Shown here piece after piece: positions 1 to 7,028 of a DNA stretch of 43,472 bases (positions are counted from its first letter, which is position 1; each line of letters starts with the position of its first letter). This DNA is from an uncultured Bacilli bacterium (GTDB lineage: Bacteria > Bacillota_I > Bacilli_A > RF39 > UBA660), in contig CANQID010000008.1 of the NCBI GenBank assembly GCA_947623925.1, forward strand, positions 1 through 43,472, in the 5' to 3' direction. A program made the translations under genes and the position numbers. The notes beneath the pieces were generated by a model. That model was not told where the DNA came from, did no database searches, and saw only the letters and a program-made list of their open reading frames with translations.

Positions 1-2
1 AA

Positions 3-137
3 ATAAATAGATTAACAGTTGAAGCTTTGTTAGAAGTTTCTAAAACAAGAGCAAATGATATTCTAAACAAAATGATTGATGACAATATTTTAATACAAAG
101 AGGTTCTGGTAAAAATATATATTATATGTTAAAATAA
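3..137 (+). CDS. C-terminal fragment of a winged-helix protein (partial)
   Basis: An open frame enters from the left edge and ends at TAA 135-137. The 44 visible residues have the helix-turn-helix/wing pattern LTVEALLEVSKTRANDILNK followed by a wing ending GSGKNIYYMLK. Such tails close many Bacillota proteins, for example Schlafen/AlbA-type ATP-binding proteins and Fic-family proteins, where they act as a DNA-binding module. The catalytic part lies outside the window, so the family cannot be fixed. It is followed 30 nt later by RNA element A. Confidence 0.5.
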   Translation: MNRLTVEALLEVSKTRANDILNKMIDDNILIQRGSGKNIYYMLK

Positions 138-167
138 AATTGATTGATTTACTATATATTAAATCGT

Positions 168-280
168 TATGAGTGAAAGTTGTAGATATCTTCCACAATC
201 GCTCCAATATGATAGAAAACTCGGAAAATTCTTCGAGTAGTAATATATACATTAACTAGAAGTATGTTCTAGTTTTTTGT
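168..280 (+). ncRNA. RNA element A of a three-copy family (unnamed)
   Basis: Seen: GAGTGA (171-176) can pair with TCGCTC (199-204), enclosing a smaller hairpin; a variable segment holds an ACTCG/CGAGT stem (219-238); a strong intrinsic terminator ends the element. The core AGTTGTAGATATCTT...CAATCGCTCCA is nearly repeated at 3878-3930 (CAATCGCTCCA is identical) and TATGAGTGAAAGT is repeated at 6248. The element sits between a gene end and the gene starting at 309. It is inferred to be a small transcript or leader RNA of about 100 nt. I do not recognise a named RNA class, and no promoter was confidently found. Confidence 0.5.
254..280 (+). terminator. Intrinsic terminator of RNA element A
   Basis: AACTAGAA (254-261) pairs with TTCTAGTT (267-274) around a 5-nt loop, followed by a T run. 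It lies between the RNA element and the gene at 309, so it could end a free-standing small RNA or act as an attenuator for that gene. Confidence 0.8.
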
Positions 281-308
281 TATTATTGGAAGAAAGTGAG
301 GAGTTCTT

Positions 309-1089
309 ATGGATGTTGTAAAAGAATTAGAAGTTGATAAGAAAGTTTTAAAAAGGATTGAAATGATATGTAGGTTTGCTTGTGTTAAGCCGATTATTCA
401 AAACGGAAGTATCATTAATATTAAAGGAAGTAATATTGCTTATGGTATGAATTCTAAATTAAAAGAAAAACAAAAAGGTAAAAATCGAGATATTACATCA
501 TATGAAAGAAAACTCTTTAATGAAAGAGTTAAAGGTTTAAAACAAGAAATATCTAATATTCAAAACGAAGTATCTAATCTAGAAGATAATAAAGAAACTA
601 TTAATAAGCAAATATCTAATATTAATAAAGATAAAGAAGAAATAGTTGATAAAATAGATAAAAAAGAAAAATAAATGATAAAATTATTCTTAAATCTAAA
701 AATCAACTATTAAATGAAAATCAAAAATTATCTAAACAAAACGAAAATTTAAAACATGAGAATTATCAACTTAAATATAAAAATGAAGAATTAGAACAAA
801 AAAAGAATTATTTAATTTATTACATTAAAAAGTTTCTAGATAAAATGTCCAAAGTAATTAAAAACATAGTTGAAAAAATATTTGATAGAAATATGAGTGT
901 TGATTTATATAAATCTCAATATGATTCAGAAATGTTAGAAAATCAACAAAAAAGAATGAAGCAAATAATCGAAGATTTAATTTATTTAATAAAAGAGAAA
1001 TAGAAAAAGCAACTAAACATTTAAATGATGAAATGAACGAAGCTGCTGAAGAATTTTATAAAACTAATAAAAAAAGAAAAAGACGATAG
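309..1089 (+). pseudogene. Frameshifted coiled-coil protein, possibly mobilisation-protein remnant
   Basis: The reading frame starts at ATG 309 behind a good ribosome site (GAGGAG at 298-303) and runs 121 codons to TAA 672-674. The protein then continues in a second frame (674-1003) and a third (985-1089), with changes in A-rich runs. The joined product is almost entirely charged coiled coil (E/K/N/Q-rich from about residue 60) and ends KHLNDEMNEAAEEFYK plus a basic tail. That tail resembles the C-termini of MobV/Pre plasmid-mobilisation proteins of Bacillota, but no relaxase catalytic histidines are present, so this is a weak inference. It may equally be a decayed unknown coiled-coil protein. 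The terminator at 1084 overlaps its last codons, which suggests the three pieces were once one gene. Confidence 0.55.
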
Positions 1090-1118
1090 CTTATCACTTT
1101 AAGCTATCGTTATTTTTT
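1084..1118 (+). terminator. Intrinsic terminator after the coiled-coil pseudogene
   Basis: CGATAGCTT (1084-1092) pairs perfectly with AAGCTATCG (1101-1109), followed by TTATTTTTT. It overlaps the stop codon at 1087-1089. Confidence 0.85.
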
Positions 1119-1149
1119 GAGAATAAAATAAATATTCGTTCTATTTTTT

Positions 1150-3699
1150 CTACATTTTTTTTCTTCCAATTTCTAAATCTTCACTATATGTATCACTTGA
1201 TTCTTCCATCATAATCAAGTTGTTAAATTCTTGTAATTTAGCATTTATAACTTTTAAGTATCCTTTAATTTGCTCATTATATTTTTCAACTGGAACATCT
1301 ATTATATATCCATTTGATTGTTCTATAAAGTGTTGCCCTAAAAATGCTAAATATTCTAAACTTCTTAATTTATCAATATATGATATATCGTTTTGTTCGT
1401 TAATAATACTAATCATATTAGGGATGTCTTGTACTATTTTATAATAAGGTTGTCTATAAAATATCTCTTTAATAGCTTCTAATGATAATGACTTTGAAAA
1501 TTCTTGTTTAGCCTTTTCTAATTTTTGTTTATTTAAGTCTAAATATTGCTGTCTATTAATCATTAAAATTGGAATTCCATGAGTTTTTGCTGCTAAGATT
1601 GAGTTATCATTAACTTTATTATCAAAGCAGACTATACAAGATGGTAATATTTTATCAGTTTTATTTTTATTCCTTAATTCATTTGCAATATCTATATTTG
1701 TCTCTTTTCTTTTTTGTAATACTTCATTCCAATAACCAGGATTTGTCCAATAAGCTAAATCATCAGATGATCTCATCCTGCAATTATTACTATTTGATTC
1801 TAAATGACCTTTTCCGTGTTCAATCATCATATCCGTAGAATCCATTTTTATAATTCCTTCAGAGGAAAAATTGGTAAAACCATAGAAAACTGCATTTTCA
1901 TCTATTTCTTGTAGTAATTCTCCTTCATATATTTCTGTTGCTTCTTTAATTTTTTTATTTTTATATTCTAATCTTTTTTCTTCTGTATCTAGTAAAATAA
2001 AATCCGTAGCACTACTCTTTTGTAAAGGTCTAAATATTGCTGCAATTTTTTTGTCTGTAATAAGAGTAGTAGAAATAGTATTACTTCCTTCTATTGAACT
2101 CCATTTTTCGGGATTATTAATAATTTCATTTGTTATACTATTCATTTCAAAATCAAAATTGAATAATCTATGAATACATAAATTAAATTCTTTTCCATTT
2201 AAATTTATTAAATCAACACCTTTATATTCAAAATGTTCTAATGAAGGATCATCTAAATTTAGCATTTCATCTTTATAAATTTTTGAATATAATTTAGTTA
2301 TTTCTTGCTTTAATTCACCAATATCACAAGTTGTTGTTGGAATATTATTAAATAAAGATTTTAAATCATTTAAACTATCTATATTATTAATTTTATAAAA
2401 TATTTCATATCTTCTTATAAATTTTTCCACGATAGGAGATGTTATATTTTTGCCTTTTATATAGTTATAAAATTTATAGATATTGTTATTACAATATTCC
2501 TTATAGAAATCTTCAAATTCTTTAAAAGAAGAATTAAAAAGCATTTCCAAATATATATTTCTAATATCTTCTATTGAATTAGAAGTATTAATTTTGTTCA
2601 TATAATATTGTTTAATTATAATATCACTATTTTGCAAATCATTTATCGAATTAATTTCAAATTTATTTTTAGTGGATATTATTGTTTTTAATATATTTTC
2701 ATCTATATTAACATTTTCTAAATTAATTGTATTAACTAATAATTTCTTTATACTTTCGAATGAAGAAATAGCATATTGAATGTTTTCTAATGTACTTCCA
2801 TATAACTTATTATAAATTTCTATGTATTTGATTAGATAATCTAATTCTCCATTCTTACTTATTTGAATAACTTTATCAACATTGTTATTAGCATATTCTA
2901 ATAGACTATTTATGATATTAATATCCATTTTTATGAAATTTGTATCCATAAGTAATTCATATCTTAAACTTTGATTTTCCATGTTTAATTCAGGTCTAAT
3001 TTGTTTTATTCTTTCTATTGATTTATAAAATTGTTCCATTAATGGATTATCTTTATCTATTAATTTGTAATTTTGAAAGTTATATTTTAATACACTTTCA
3101 AGTAATTCAGGAGTCATTATATCTTTTATCTCATCATAGTATTCCTCAAAATTCCAAGGTTGTTTTATTAAATATTCAACTAAATATTTATCTTTATTTT
3201 CAATTATATCTTTGTTTTTTATTTTCTTTAAATATCCTACATCAATATCTAACATGTATTGTATAATATCCTTATTCTGTTGTATTTCCCGCGTTCCGAA
3301 TGAATATAAAACCATTGGATCAATTGACATTCTTTTATATAGTTTTGTACCATATTCAGGTTCTTTATCTCCTTTTATGTATGAAATTATCAAATTATTA
3401 ATATAATCATTTTTTACAGATGCTCCTCTTAACTCTAATAAAACATCATTGTCTTTATCTACTAATTCTTTAGCAAATGTTTCATCCTGTAATAATTCTC
3501 CAATATCATATACTTCTCTTATATATTTATAATCCCTTAGTAATACCTTTTTCTGGATTTCAATTGGTAAATCCCACATAATAGCGGATTCTTTTTCTAA
3601 CATTTGAATTACAAAATCTAAATCATTAAAATATTTAGTAGCCTCACTTGGTATTTCTGAATATTGCCATACATAATCTAAAATTTCTTCTTTGCTCAT
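1150..3699 (-). CDS. Large protein of unknown function (849 aa)
   Basis: I do not recognise this protein. The start is placed at 3699 (MSKEEILDYVWQYSE) because GGAGG lies 6 nt upstream; an upstream in-frame ATG at 3714 contains that ribosome site. There is no signal peptide or membrane segment. Roughly the first 500 residues look helical and repetitive with low complexity (I/N/K-rich). The last ~340 residues look like the conserved domain: NLNGKEFNLCIHRLF, then NTISTTLITDKKIAAIF, VFYGFTNFSSEGI, a stretch rich in Cys/His/Asn (MIEHGKGHLESNSNNCRMRS), NPGYWNEVL, and a Rossmann-like segment ILPSCIVCFD...AAKTHGIPILMI. This could be an enzyme domain on a helical N-terminal half. It sits alone between two decayed regions, opposite in direction to its neighbours, consistent with an accessory gene. 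Confidence 0.85.
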   Translation of the reverse strand: MSKEEILDYVWQYSEIPSEATKYFNDLDFVIQMLEKESAIMWDLPIEIQKKVLLRDYKYIREVYDIGELLQDETFAKELVDKDNDVLLELRGASVKNDYINNLIISYIKGDKEPEYGTKLYKRMSIDPMVLYSFGTREIQQNKDIIQYMLDIDVGYLKKIKNKDIIENKDKYLVEYLIKQPWNFEEYYDEIKDIMTPELLESVLKYNFQNYKLIDKDNPLMEQFYKSIERIKQIRPELNMENQSLRYELLMDTNFIKMDINIINSLLEYANNNVDKVIQISKNGELDYLIKYIEIYNKLYGSTLENIQYAISSFESIKKLLVNTINLENVNIDENILKTIISTKNKFEINSINDLQNSDIIIKQYYMNKINTSNSIEDIRNIYLEMLFNSSFKEFEDFYKEYCNNNIYKFYNYIKGKNITSPIVEKFIRRYEIFYKINNIDSLNDLKSLFNNIPTTTCDIGELKQEITKLYSKIYKDEMLNLDDPSLEHFEYKGVDLINLNGKEFNLCIHRLFNFDFEMNSITNEIINNPEKWSSIEGSNTISTTLITDKKIAAIFRPLQKSSATDFILLDTEEKRLEYKNKKIKEATEIYEGELLQEIDENAVFYGFTNFSSEGIIKMDSTDMMIEHGKGHLESNSNNCRMRSSDDLAYWTNPGYWNEVLQKRKETNIDIANELRNKNKTDKILPSCIVCFDNKVNDNSILAAKTHGIPILMINRQQYLDLNKQKLEKAKQEFSKSLSLEAIKEIFYRQPYYKIVQDIPNMISIINEQNDISYIDKLRSLEYLAFLGQHFIEQSNGYIIDVPVEKYNEQIKGYLKVINAKLQEFNNLIMMEESSDTYSEDLEIGRKKM

Positions 3700-3877
3700 A
3701 TTATTCCTCCACATAATTAAATTTTAAAATATATTTTTCCATTTCTAACTATTCTAACAAATTATCTTCCTATAATTGATTATATCATTAATTTTACAAA
3801 TTTTGGTATTTGTGTTGAAAATATTAATAATTTATGGTAAGATGCACATAGAAATTGATAATAGTATGTATTGATTC

Positions 3878-3990
3878 TCAATTGTGATGGAAAAGTTGTA
3901 AATAACTTAACCAATCGCTCCATTGACGAATCTATTCGAACTTTTTGGGCTTCAAATATATTTCATCTCTATCTAGAGATGATTTTTTTA
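3878..3990 (+). ncRNA. RNA element B of the three-copy family (unnamed)
   Basis: Seen: GTGATGG (3884-3890) can pair with CC-A-ATCGC (3911-3918) around an inner hairpin AAGTT(gtaaat)AACTT. The following CGCTCCA and the inner AGTTGTA-ATA-CTT match element A almost exactly, while the outer stem sequence differs in compensating positions. A variable segment (TCTATTCGAACTTTT) and an intrinsic terminator follow. CGAACTTTT recurs in element C. No gene follows on this strand for 700 nt, so element B is more easily explained as a free-standing transcript than as a leader. Confidence 0.5.
3964..3990 (+). terminator. Intrinsic terminator of RNA element B
   Basis: CATCTCT (3964-3970) pairs with AGAGATG (3975-3981) around ATCT, followed by ATTTTTTTA. 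Confidence 0.8.
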
Positions 3991-4164
3991 TTACAATAAA
4001 AAAAAACGCAAGACATTTTAATATGCTTGTCAAAATCCCTAGGGGTTAATAATTTTGTGATAAACAAAATAAGCAATAAAATTATTAAAATATAAGTTGT
4101 TGTCTGGCAATTATAAGATAAAATTAATGCGTGTATACCTATTTTAATTTCAGTAGTAAAAACT

Positions 4165-4545
4165 ATAAATTGTTCTATCCTTCCTATTTACTAGTACTAC
4201 AACCTCATCTGACTTTTAATAATAACCCTTTTTCGAACATTACTTATCCTTTTACTTATCGTCATTTTCCATGACTTCGTGTCTATGAAATCTCCCATCT
4301 TCAATTGGCTACTTACTTTACTATACAAAAATAAAGTTATGTGTATCTTTTGGACTTTAGTTTAATTAGAAAACTCATCCTTTATACAGCTTTATAGTAA
4401 GTTTCTATTCGTTGTCCTCGATTTTGTTTCACGCTTCATTTAGCAATAAAATAACTATTAATGCTTGCTCTTCTTTAACACTTTCGTCAATACCTATGCA
4501 TGTATTTTACTTTCATCAACTAGATATATTTCATGCACGGCACAC
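4165..4545 (-). mobile_element. 5' remnant of a group IIC intron (RNA domains only)
   Basis: On the minus strand the segment begins GTGTGCCGTGCATGA directly after a terminator hairpin and T tract, the known target of group IIC (bacterial class C) introns. In order it then shows GATGAAAGT, ATCGAGGACAACGAATAGAA, AAGGATGAGTTTTC, AAAGTCC and AAGTCAGATGAGGTTGTAG ... GAAGGATAGAACA-like text. This is the order of domain I-III landmarks I recall for class C introns such as O.i.I1. The reverse-transcriptase reading frame that should start next is missing, and no domain V/VI hairpin is visible before 4000, so the copy is truncated and presumably inactive. The base composition (more G on the minus strand) differs from the flanks. 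Confidence 0.7.
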
Positions 4546-4586
4546 TAAAAAATTCAAGTATTTATGCTGCTTGAATGAATTTTTTT
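4546..4586 (-). terminator. Terminator hairpin serving as intron 5' exon
   Basis: ATTCAAG (4552-4558) pairs with CTTGAAT (4570-4576), with A/T tracts on both sides, so it can work in either direction. On the minus strand the T tract runs into the intron 5' end at 4545. The gene it originally terminated is no longer visible. Confidence 0.65.
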
Positions 4587-4686
4587 GAACTTACAACTGT
4601 CAAAGCTGGTGGTAGCCCTTCCGTAAAAAAATATACACACACTAAAAAATATGATATTATATAAATATAGGAATAGGGTGTGTAAA

Positions 4687-5580
4687 ATGAAGAATAGTAA
4701 TAGTGTTAGTTTAACGATATTGCATTTAATTAATCTTTTGTCTTGTATTTGTTTAATTGTTTTCTCAATAATTTCTTTTATATATTTAGATAAAGATATA
4801 ATTACTTATCATGAAGATTTGAAAGATACAGTAATACTGTTTAGATTTTTAATAAGTTCATTATCACTTATCGGAGGAATAGCACTGATTATTGCAGGTT
4901 TATTCCCAGATAAACCATATTTTTTAAATGATAAACAACAAAAAAAAGTTAAAAGGCTTACCCTTGTTAATTTAATGATAACTGTTTTTGGTGATGTTGG
5001 GACTTTTACTGTTTATAACTCTATTGTACATACTAAATTTATTCGTAGAATTTGGAATTGGATAGCTTCATTAGTAATATCTGTGACAATTATATTTTTA
5101 TCATTTTTTTTATTTGGTTTATCTATAGCCAATACTTCAATTCATTATAATTTAATAGAATTATTAAATTATTGTTTTGAATCAAGTGTGTATAATAAAT
5201 TAGTAGTGGGAATTCTAATTAGCTATTTAGTTTTAACAGCATTTTCAATATTATGGAGAGTTTTAGCTGATGAAATTAGAAAAAACGATGAAAATTGGCG
5301 AAGACAACCAATATATACTGTTATACTATCATTAATTATTATATTTTGTATAGTATTTGTATCAATGTATTTTAACTTATCCAAACTTGGAATATATATT
5401 TTAGTTATTGCAGTATTTATTATTGGCAAAAAAATTGAAGATAAAATTAATCCTATAACTGAAAAGAATAACAAACAAAGAATATTTAGTAATACTCCAT
5501 ACGATAGTGAATTAGACAATAGTGAAAGTGATGATTCGAAAAAGTTAATATTTGAAGATAGTAAAGAAAAAAATGAATGA
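4687..5580 (+). CDS. Multi-pass membrane protein of unknown function
   Basis: I do not recognise a family. The start is placed at ATG 4687 (MKNSNSVSLTILHLINLL): the in-frame ATG at 4651 lies in promoter-like TATGATATTAT sequence, while GGGTG precedes 4687. The 297-residue protein has about seven hydrophobic segments: two near the N-terminus (about 8-35 and 55-75), a pair around 125-150, one near 180-195, and two close together at about 215-255. It ends in an acidic, Ser/Asp/Glu-rich cytoplasmic-type tail (about 265-297). No catalytic motif is visible. A second gene, now broken, overlaps its last codons, so the two were probably co-expressed, as is common for toxin/immunity or two-part membrane systems; that role is only a guess. 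Confidence 0.75.
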   Translation: MKNSNSVSLTILHLINLLSCICLIVFSIISFIYLDKDIITYHEDLKDTVILFRFLISSLSLIGGIALIIAGLFPDKPYFLNDKQQKKVKRLTLVNLMITVFGDVGTFTVYNSIVHTKFIRRIWNWIASLVISVTIIFLSFFLFGLSIANTSIHYNLIELLNYCFESSVYNKLVVGILISYLVLTAFSILWRVLADEIRKNDENWRRQPIYTVILSLIIIFCIVFVSMYFNLSKLGIYILVIAVFIIGKKIEDKINPITEKNNKQRIFSNTPYDSELDNSESDDSKKLIFEDSKEKNE

Positions 5581-5946
5581 ATTGCATTGGTATTATGATT
5601 TTGGATATCCAAATATGGAAAAAAATTAAATTGTTTTAAGGTTGCACAATTAGAAAAAGATTTTAACAAAAATCAGCCTGTTGTAAATGGGTGGATAAAA
5701 GATGATAATATTAATGATATTACAATGATTTATGCATTTTATGATTTAAAAAACATTGCTTTCAAATAAAATTAAAAAACTGATGAGTCTTTTTTTGCTG
5801 CCAATAAAATTGAAGGGTATAATCATGATATTGAATATTATTGTGGTTTAAAAGGCTTTGAAGAACTTGAAAATATTTTTTATGAATTTGTAGTAAATCA
5901 AAAAACAGCAAAATTAAATATTTTTAGTAAAAATGTTTTTGACTGA
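5573..5946 (+). pseudogene. Broken small gene overlapping the membrane protein gene
   Basis: ATG 5573 overlaps the end of the preceding gene and starts MNELHWYYDFGYPNMEK before a stop. The text continues in a second frame (KKLNCFKVAQLEKDF ... NGWIKDD ... FYDLKNIAFK, to a stop near 5769) and then in a third (TDESFFAANKIEGYNHDIEY ... to TGA 5944-5946). The pieces together would make a soluble acidic protein of about 120 residues. Family unknown. Two frameshifts in A-rich runs mark it as inactivated. Confidence 0.55.
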
Positions 5947-6247
5947 TTATATTAAAATTTATTTTAATTAACTAAATTTCAGGCAAAATAGTAATATATT
6001 AAGCGCATATACCTTTTAAGTAACATATTAAATAAATTTAAATTTTATAATCAAGTAATATGAGTGAACTGAAAATAGTGATATTGAATCTTTATTCTTG
6101 TTGTAAGTCCACGGCCATTTAAAGTACTATATGATATAACATTTGATTTAAAATATTGCCTTTACATTCACTTAATAATTTATTAAATCTTGCTTTAGCT
6201 ACACATTTATTATTTTTTATTAGAGATTGATATTTTATATATATAAT

Positions 6248-6322
6248 TATGAGTGAAAGTCATAGATAACTATGACACTACTCCAAATTGGATTTTAATC
6301 GAACTTTTAAGTTTGATTTTTT
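6248..6322 (+). ncRNA. RNA element C of the three-copy family (unnamed)
   Basis: TATGAGTGAAAGT matches element A exactly. An inner stem GTCATAG(ATAA)CTATGAC is perfect and replaces the weaker inner stems of A and B; outer GAGT pairs with ACTC, followed by CAAA as in A. The element ends in a terminator built from ATCGAACTT/AAGTTTGAT, whose left arm CGAACTTTT also occurs in element B. A TATAAT lies just upstream (6242-6247). It stands in a gene-free stretch 120 nt before the hsp20 terminator, so a leader role on this strand is unlikely. Confidence 0.5.
6298..6322 (+). terminator. Intrinsic terminator of RNA element C
   Basis: ATCGAACTT (6298-6306) pairs with AAGTTTGAT (6309-6317, one G-T pair) around TT, then a T run. 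Confidence 0.75.
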
Positions 6323-6420
6323 AATTTCAAAATAATTTATGTTCAAAAAATGCTCGGGTACATTGATAGTTTTAAAAAATAAATATACATTATTTCAATT
6401 AATATAAAACATTTTTATAT

Positions 6421-6445
6421 AAAAAAAGAAGATAAACTCTTCTTT
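6421..6445 (-). terminator. Terminator of hsp20
   Basis: On the minus strand AAAGAAGA pairs with TCTTCTTT around GTTTA and is followed by TTTT. It starts at the hsp20 stop codon. Confidence 0.8.
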
Positions 6446-6866
6446 AATCAGATATCTCAATATATTTTTTTGAATTAATTTGTTCTTTTTGTTCTTTTTT
6501 AGGAATGTCTAATCTTAATATACCATTTTTAAATGATGCATGAATATCATCTTCTGTTACTTCATCACCAATATAAAAACTACGAGAACATTCACCAAAA
6601 TATCTTTCACGGCGTACAAATTTTCCTTCTTCTTTTTCTTCATCATGGCTATCCATAGTAGCAGTTACATTTAAATAACCATTTTCAATGTTAATTTTGA
6701 TATTTTCCTTTTCATATCCTGGTAAATCAATTATTATATTATAATTATCTTTACCCTCCTTGATATCAGTGCGCATTACTTTTGTTTCATGATTATTAAA
6801 GAATGGATCATCAAACAAATCTTTCCACAAATCAAAATCACTATTTCTTCTTGGTATCATCATCAT
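6444..6866 (-). CDS. hsp20: Small heat-shock protein, Hsp20/alpha-crystallin family
   Basis: ATP-independent holdase chaperone that binds unfolding proteins in the cytoplasm. The 140-residue protein has a short N-terminal arm (PRRNSDFDLWKDLFDDPFF, about 5-23), an alpha-crystallin domain from about 31 (IIIDLPGYEKENIKINIENG at 44-63), and the family signature ASFKNGILRLDIPK at about 110-123. An EISD tail replaces the classic I-x-I motif, with I-E-I partly preserving it. Three consecutive ATG codons mark the start; GGGAG lies 8 nt before the first. The gene is monocistronic: its own promoter overlaps a CIRCE-like operator (6952-6978) and a terminator follows. HrcA-type heat-shock repression is inferred from that operator. 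Confidence 0.95.
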   Translation of the reverse strand: MMMIPRRNSDFDLWKDLFDDPFFNNHETKVMRTDIKEGKDNYNIIIDLPGYEKENIKINIENGYLNVTATMDSHDEEKEEGKFVRRERYFGECSRSFYIGDEVTEDDIHASFKNGILRLDIPKKEQKEQINSKKYIEISD

Positions 6867-6936
6867 ATCTCATTCTCCCTTTCTTTATACAATTATAATA
6901 CCCATAAATGACTTTTTTATATCACTTACATATATA

Positions 6937-6978
6937 ATTATATCACTTTTTTTAGCAATTGCAAGTGTTGAGTGCTAA
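6937..6978 (-). promoter_or_regulatory. hsp20 promoter overlapping a CIRCE-like operator
   Basis: On the + strand 6952-6978 reads TTAGCAATT-N9-GAGTGCTAA; the CIRCE consensus is TTAGCACTC-N9-GAGTGCTAA, so one arm is perfect and the other has two changes. On the minus strand TTGCAA (6959-6964) and TATAAT (6937-6942), spaced 16 nt, form a sigma-A promoter with its -35 inside the operator. The same geometry is seen at clpB. HrcA binding is inferred. Confidence 0.8.
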
Positions 6979-7028
6979 TTAATGAAATATTTTTCATTTT
7001 TAATGAAAAGAGAATGTATAATGATTTA

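Larger units (their letters stand above)
5947..6420. other. Gene-free AT-rich stretch holding RNA element C
   Basis: No supported reading frame on either strand. Apart from RNA element C there is one less AT-rich patch (about 6055-6125, with GTCCACGGCCATTTAAAG) that could be a relic of a coding or structured sequence. I cannot assign it. Confidence 0.5.

Noticed and set aside
40-252. Minus-strand 70-codon open frame across RNA element A
   Set aside because: No ribosome site, overlaps the + strand gene end and the structured RNA, and its translation is low-complexity.
655-680. Programmed -1 frameshift in the coiled-coil gene
   Set aside because: The A-rich run is not in the X XXY YYZ phase, and a second independent frameshift occurs near 1000, so decay is simpler.
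4000-4165. Reverse-transcriptase gene or 3' end of the group II intron
   Set aside because: No RT motifs in any frame and no domain V hairpin before 4000; only the 5' part is present.
4651-4686. Upstream in-frame ATG of the membrane protein gene as start
   Set aside because: It lies in promoter-like TATGATATTAT sequence without a ribosome site; ATG 4687 has GGGTG upstream.
6055-6125. Fourth copy of the RNA family (ATATGAGTGAACT)
   Set aside because: Only the first few bases match; no partner stem and no terminator follow.
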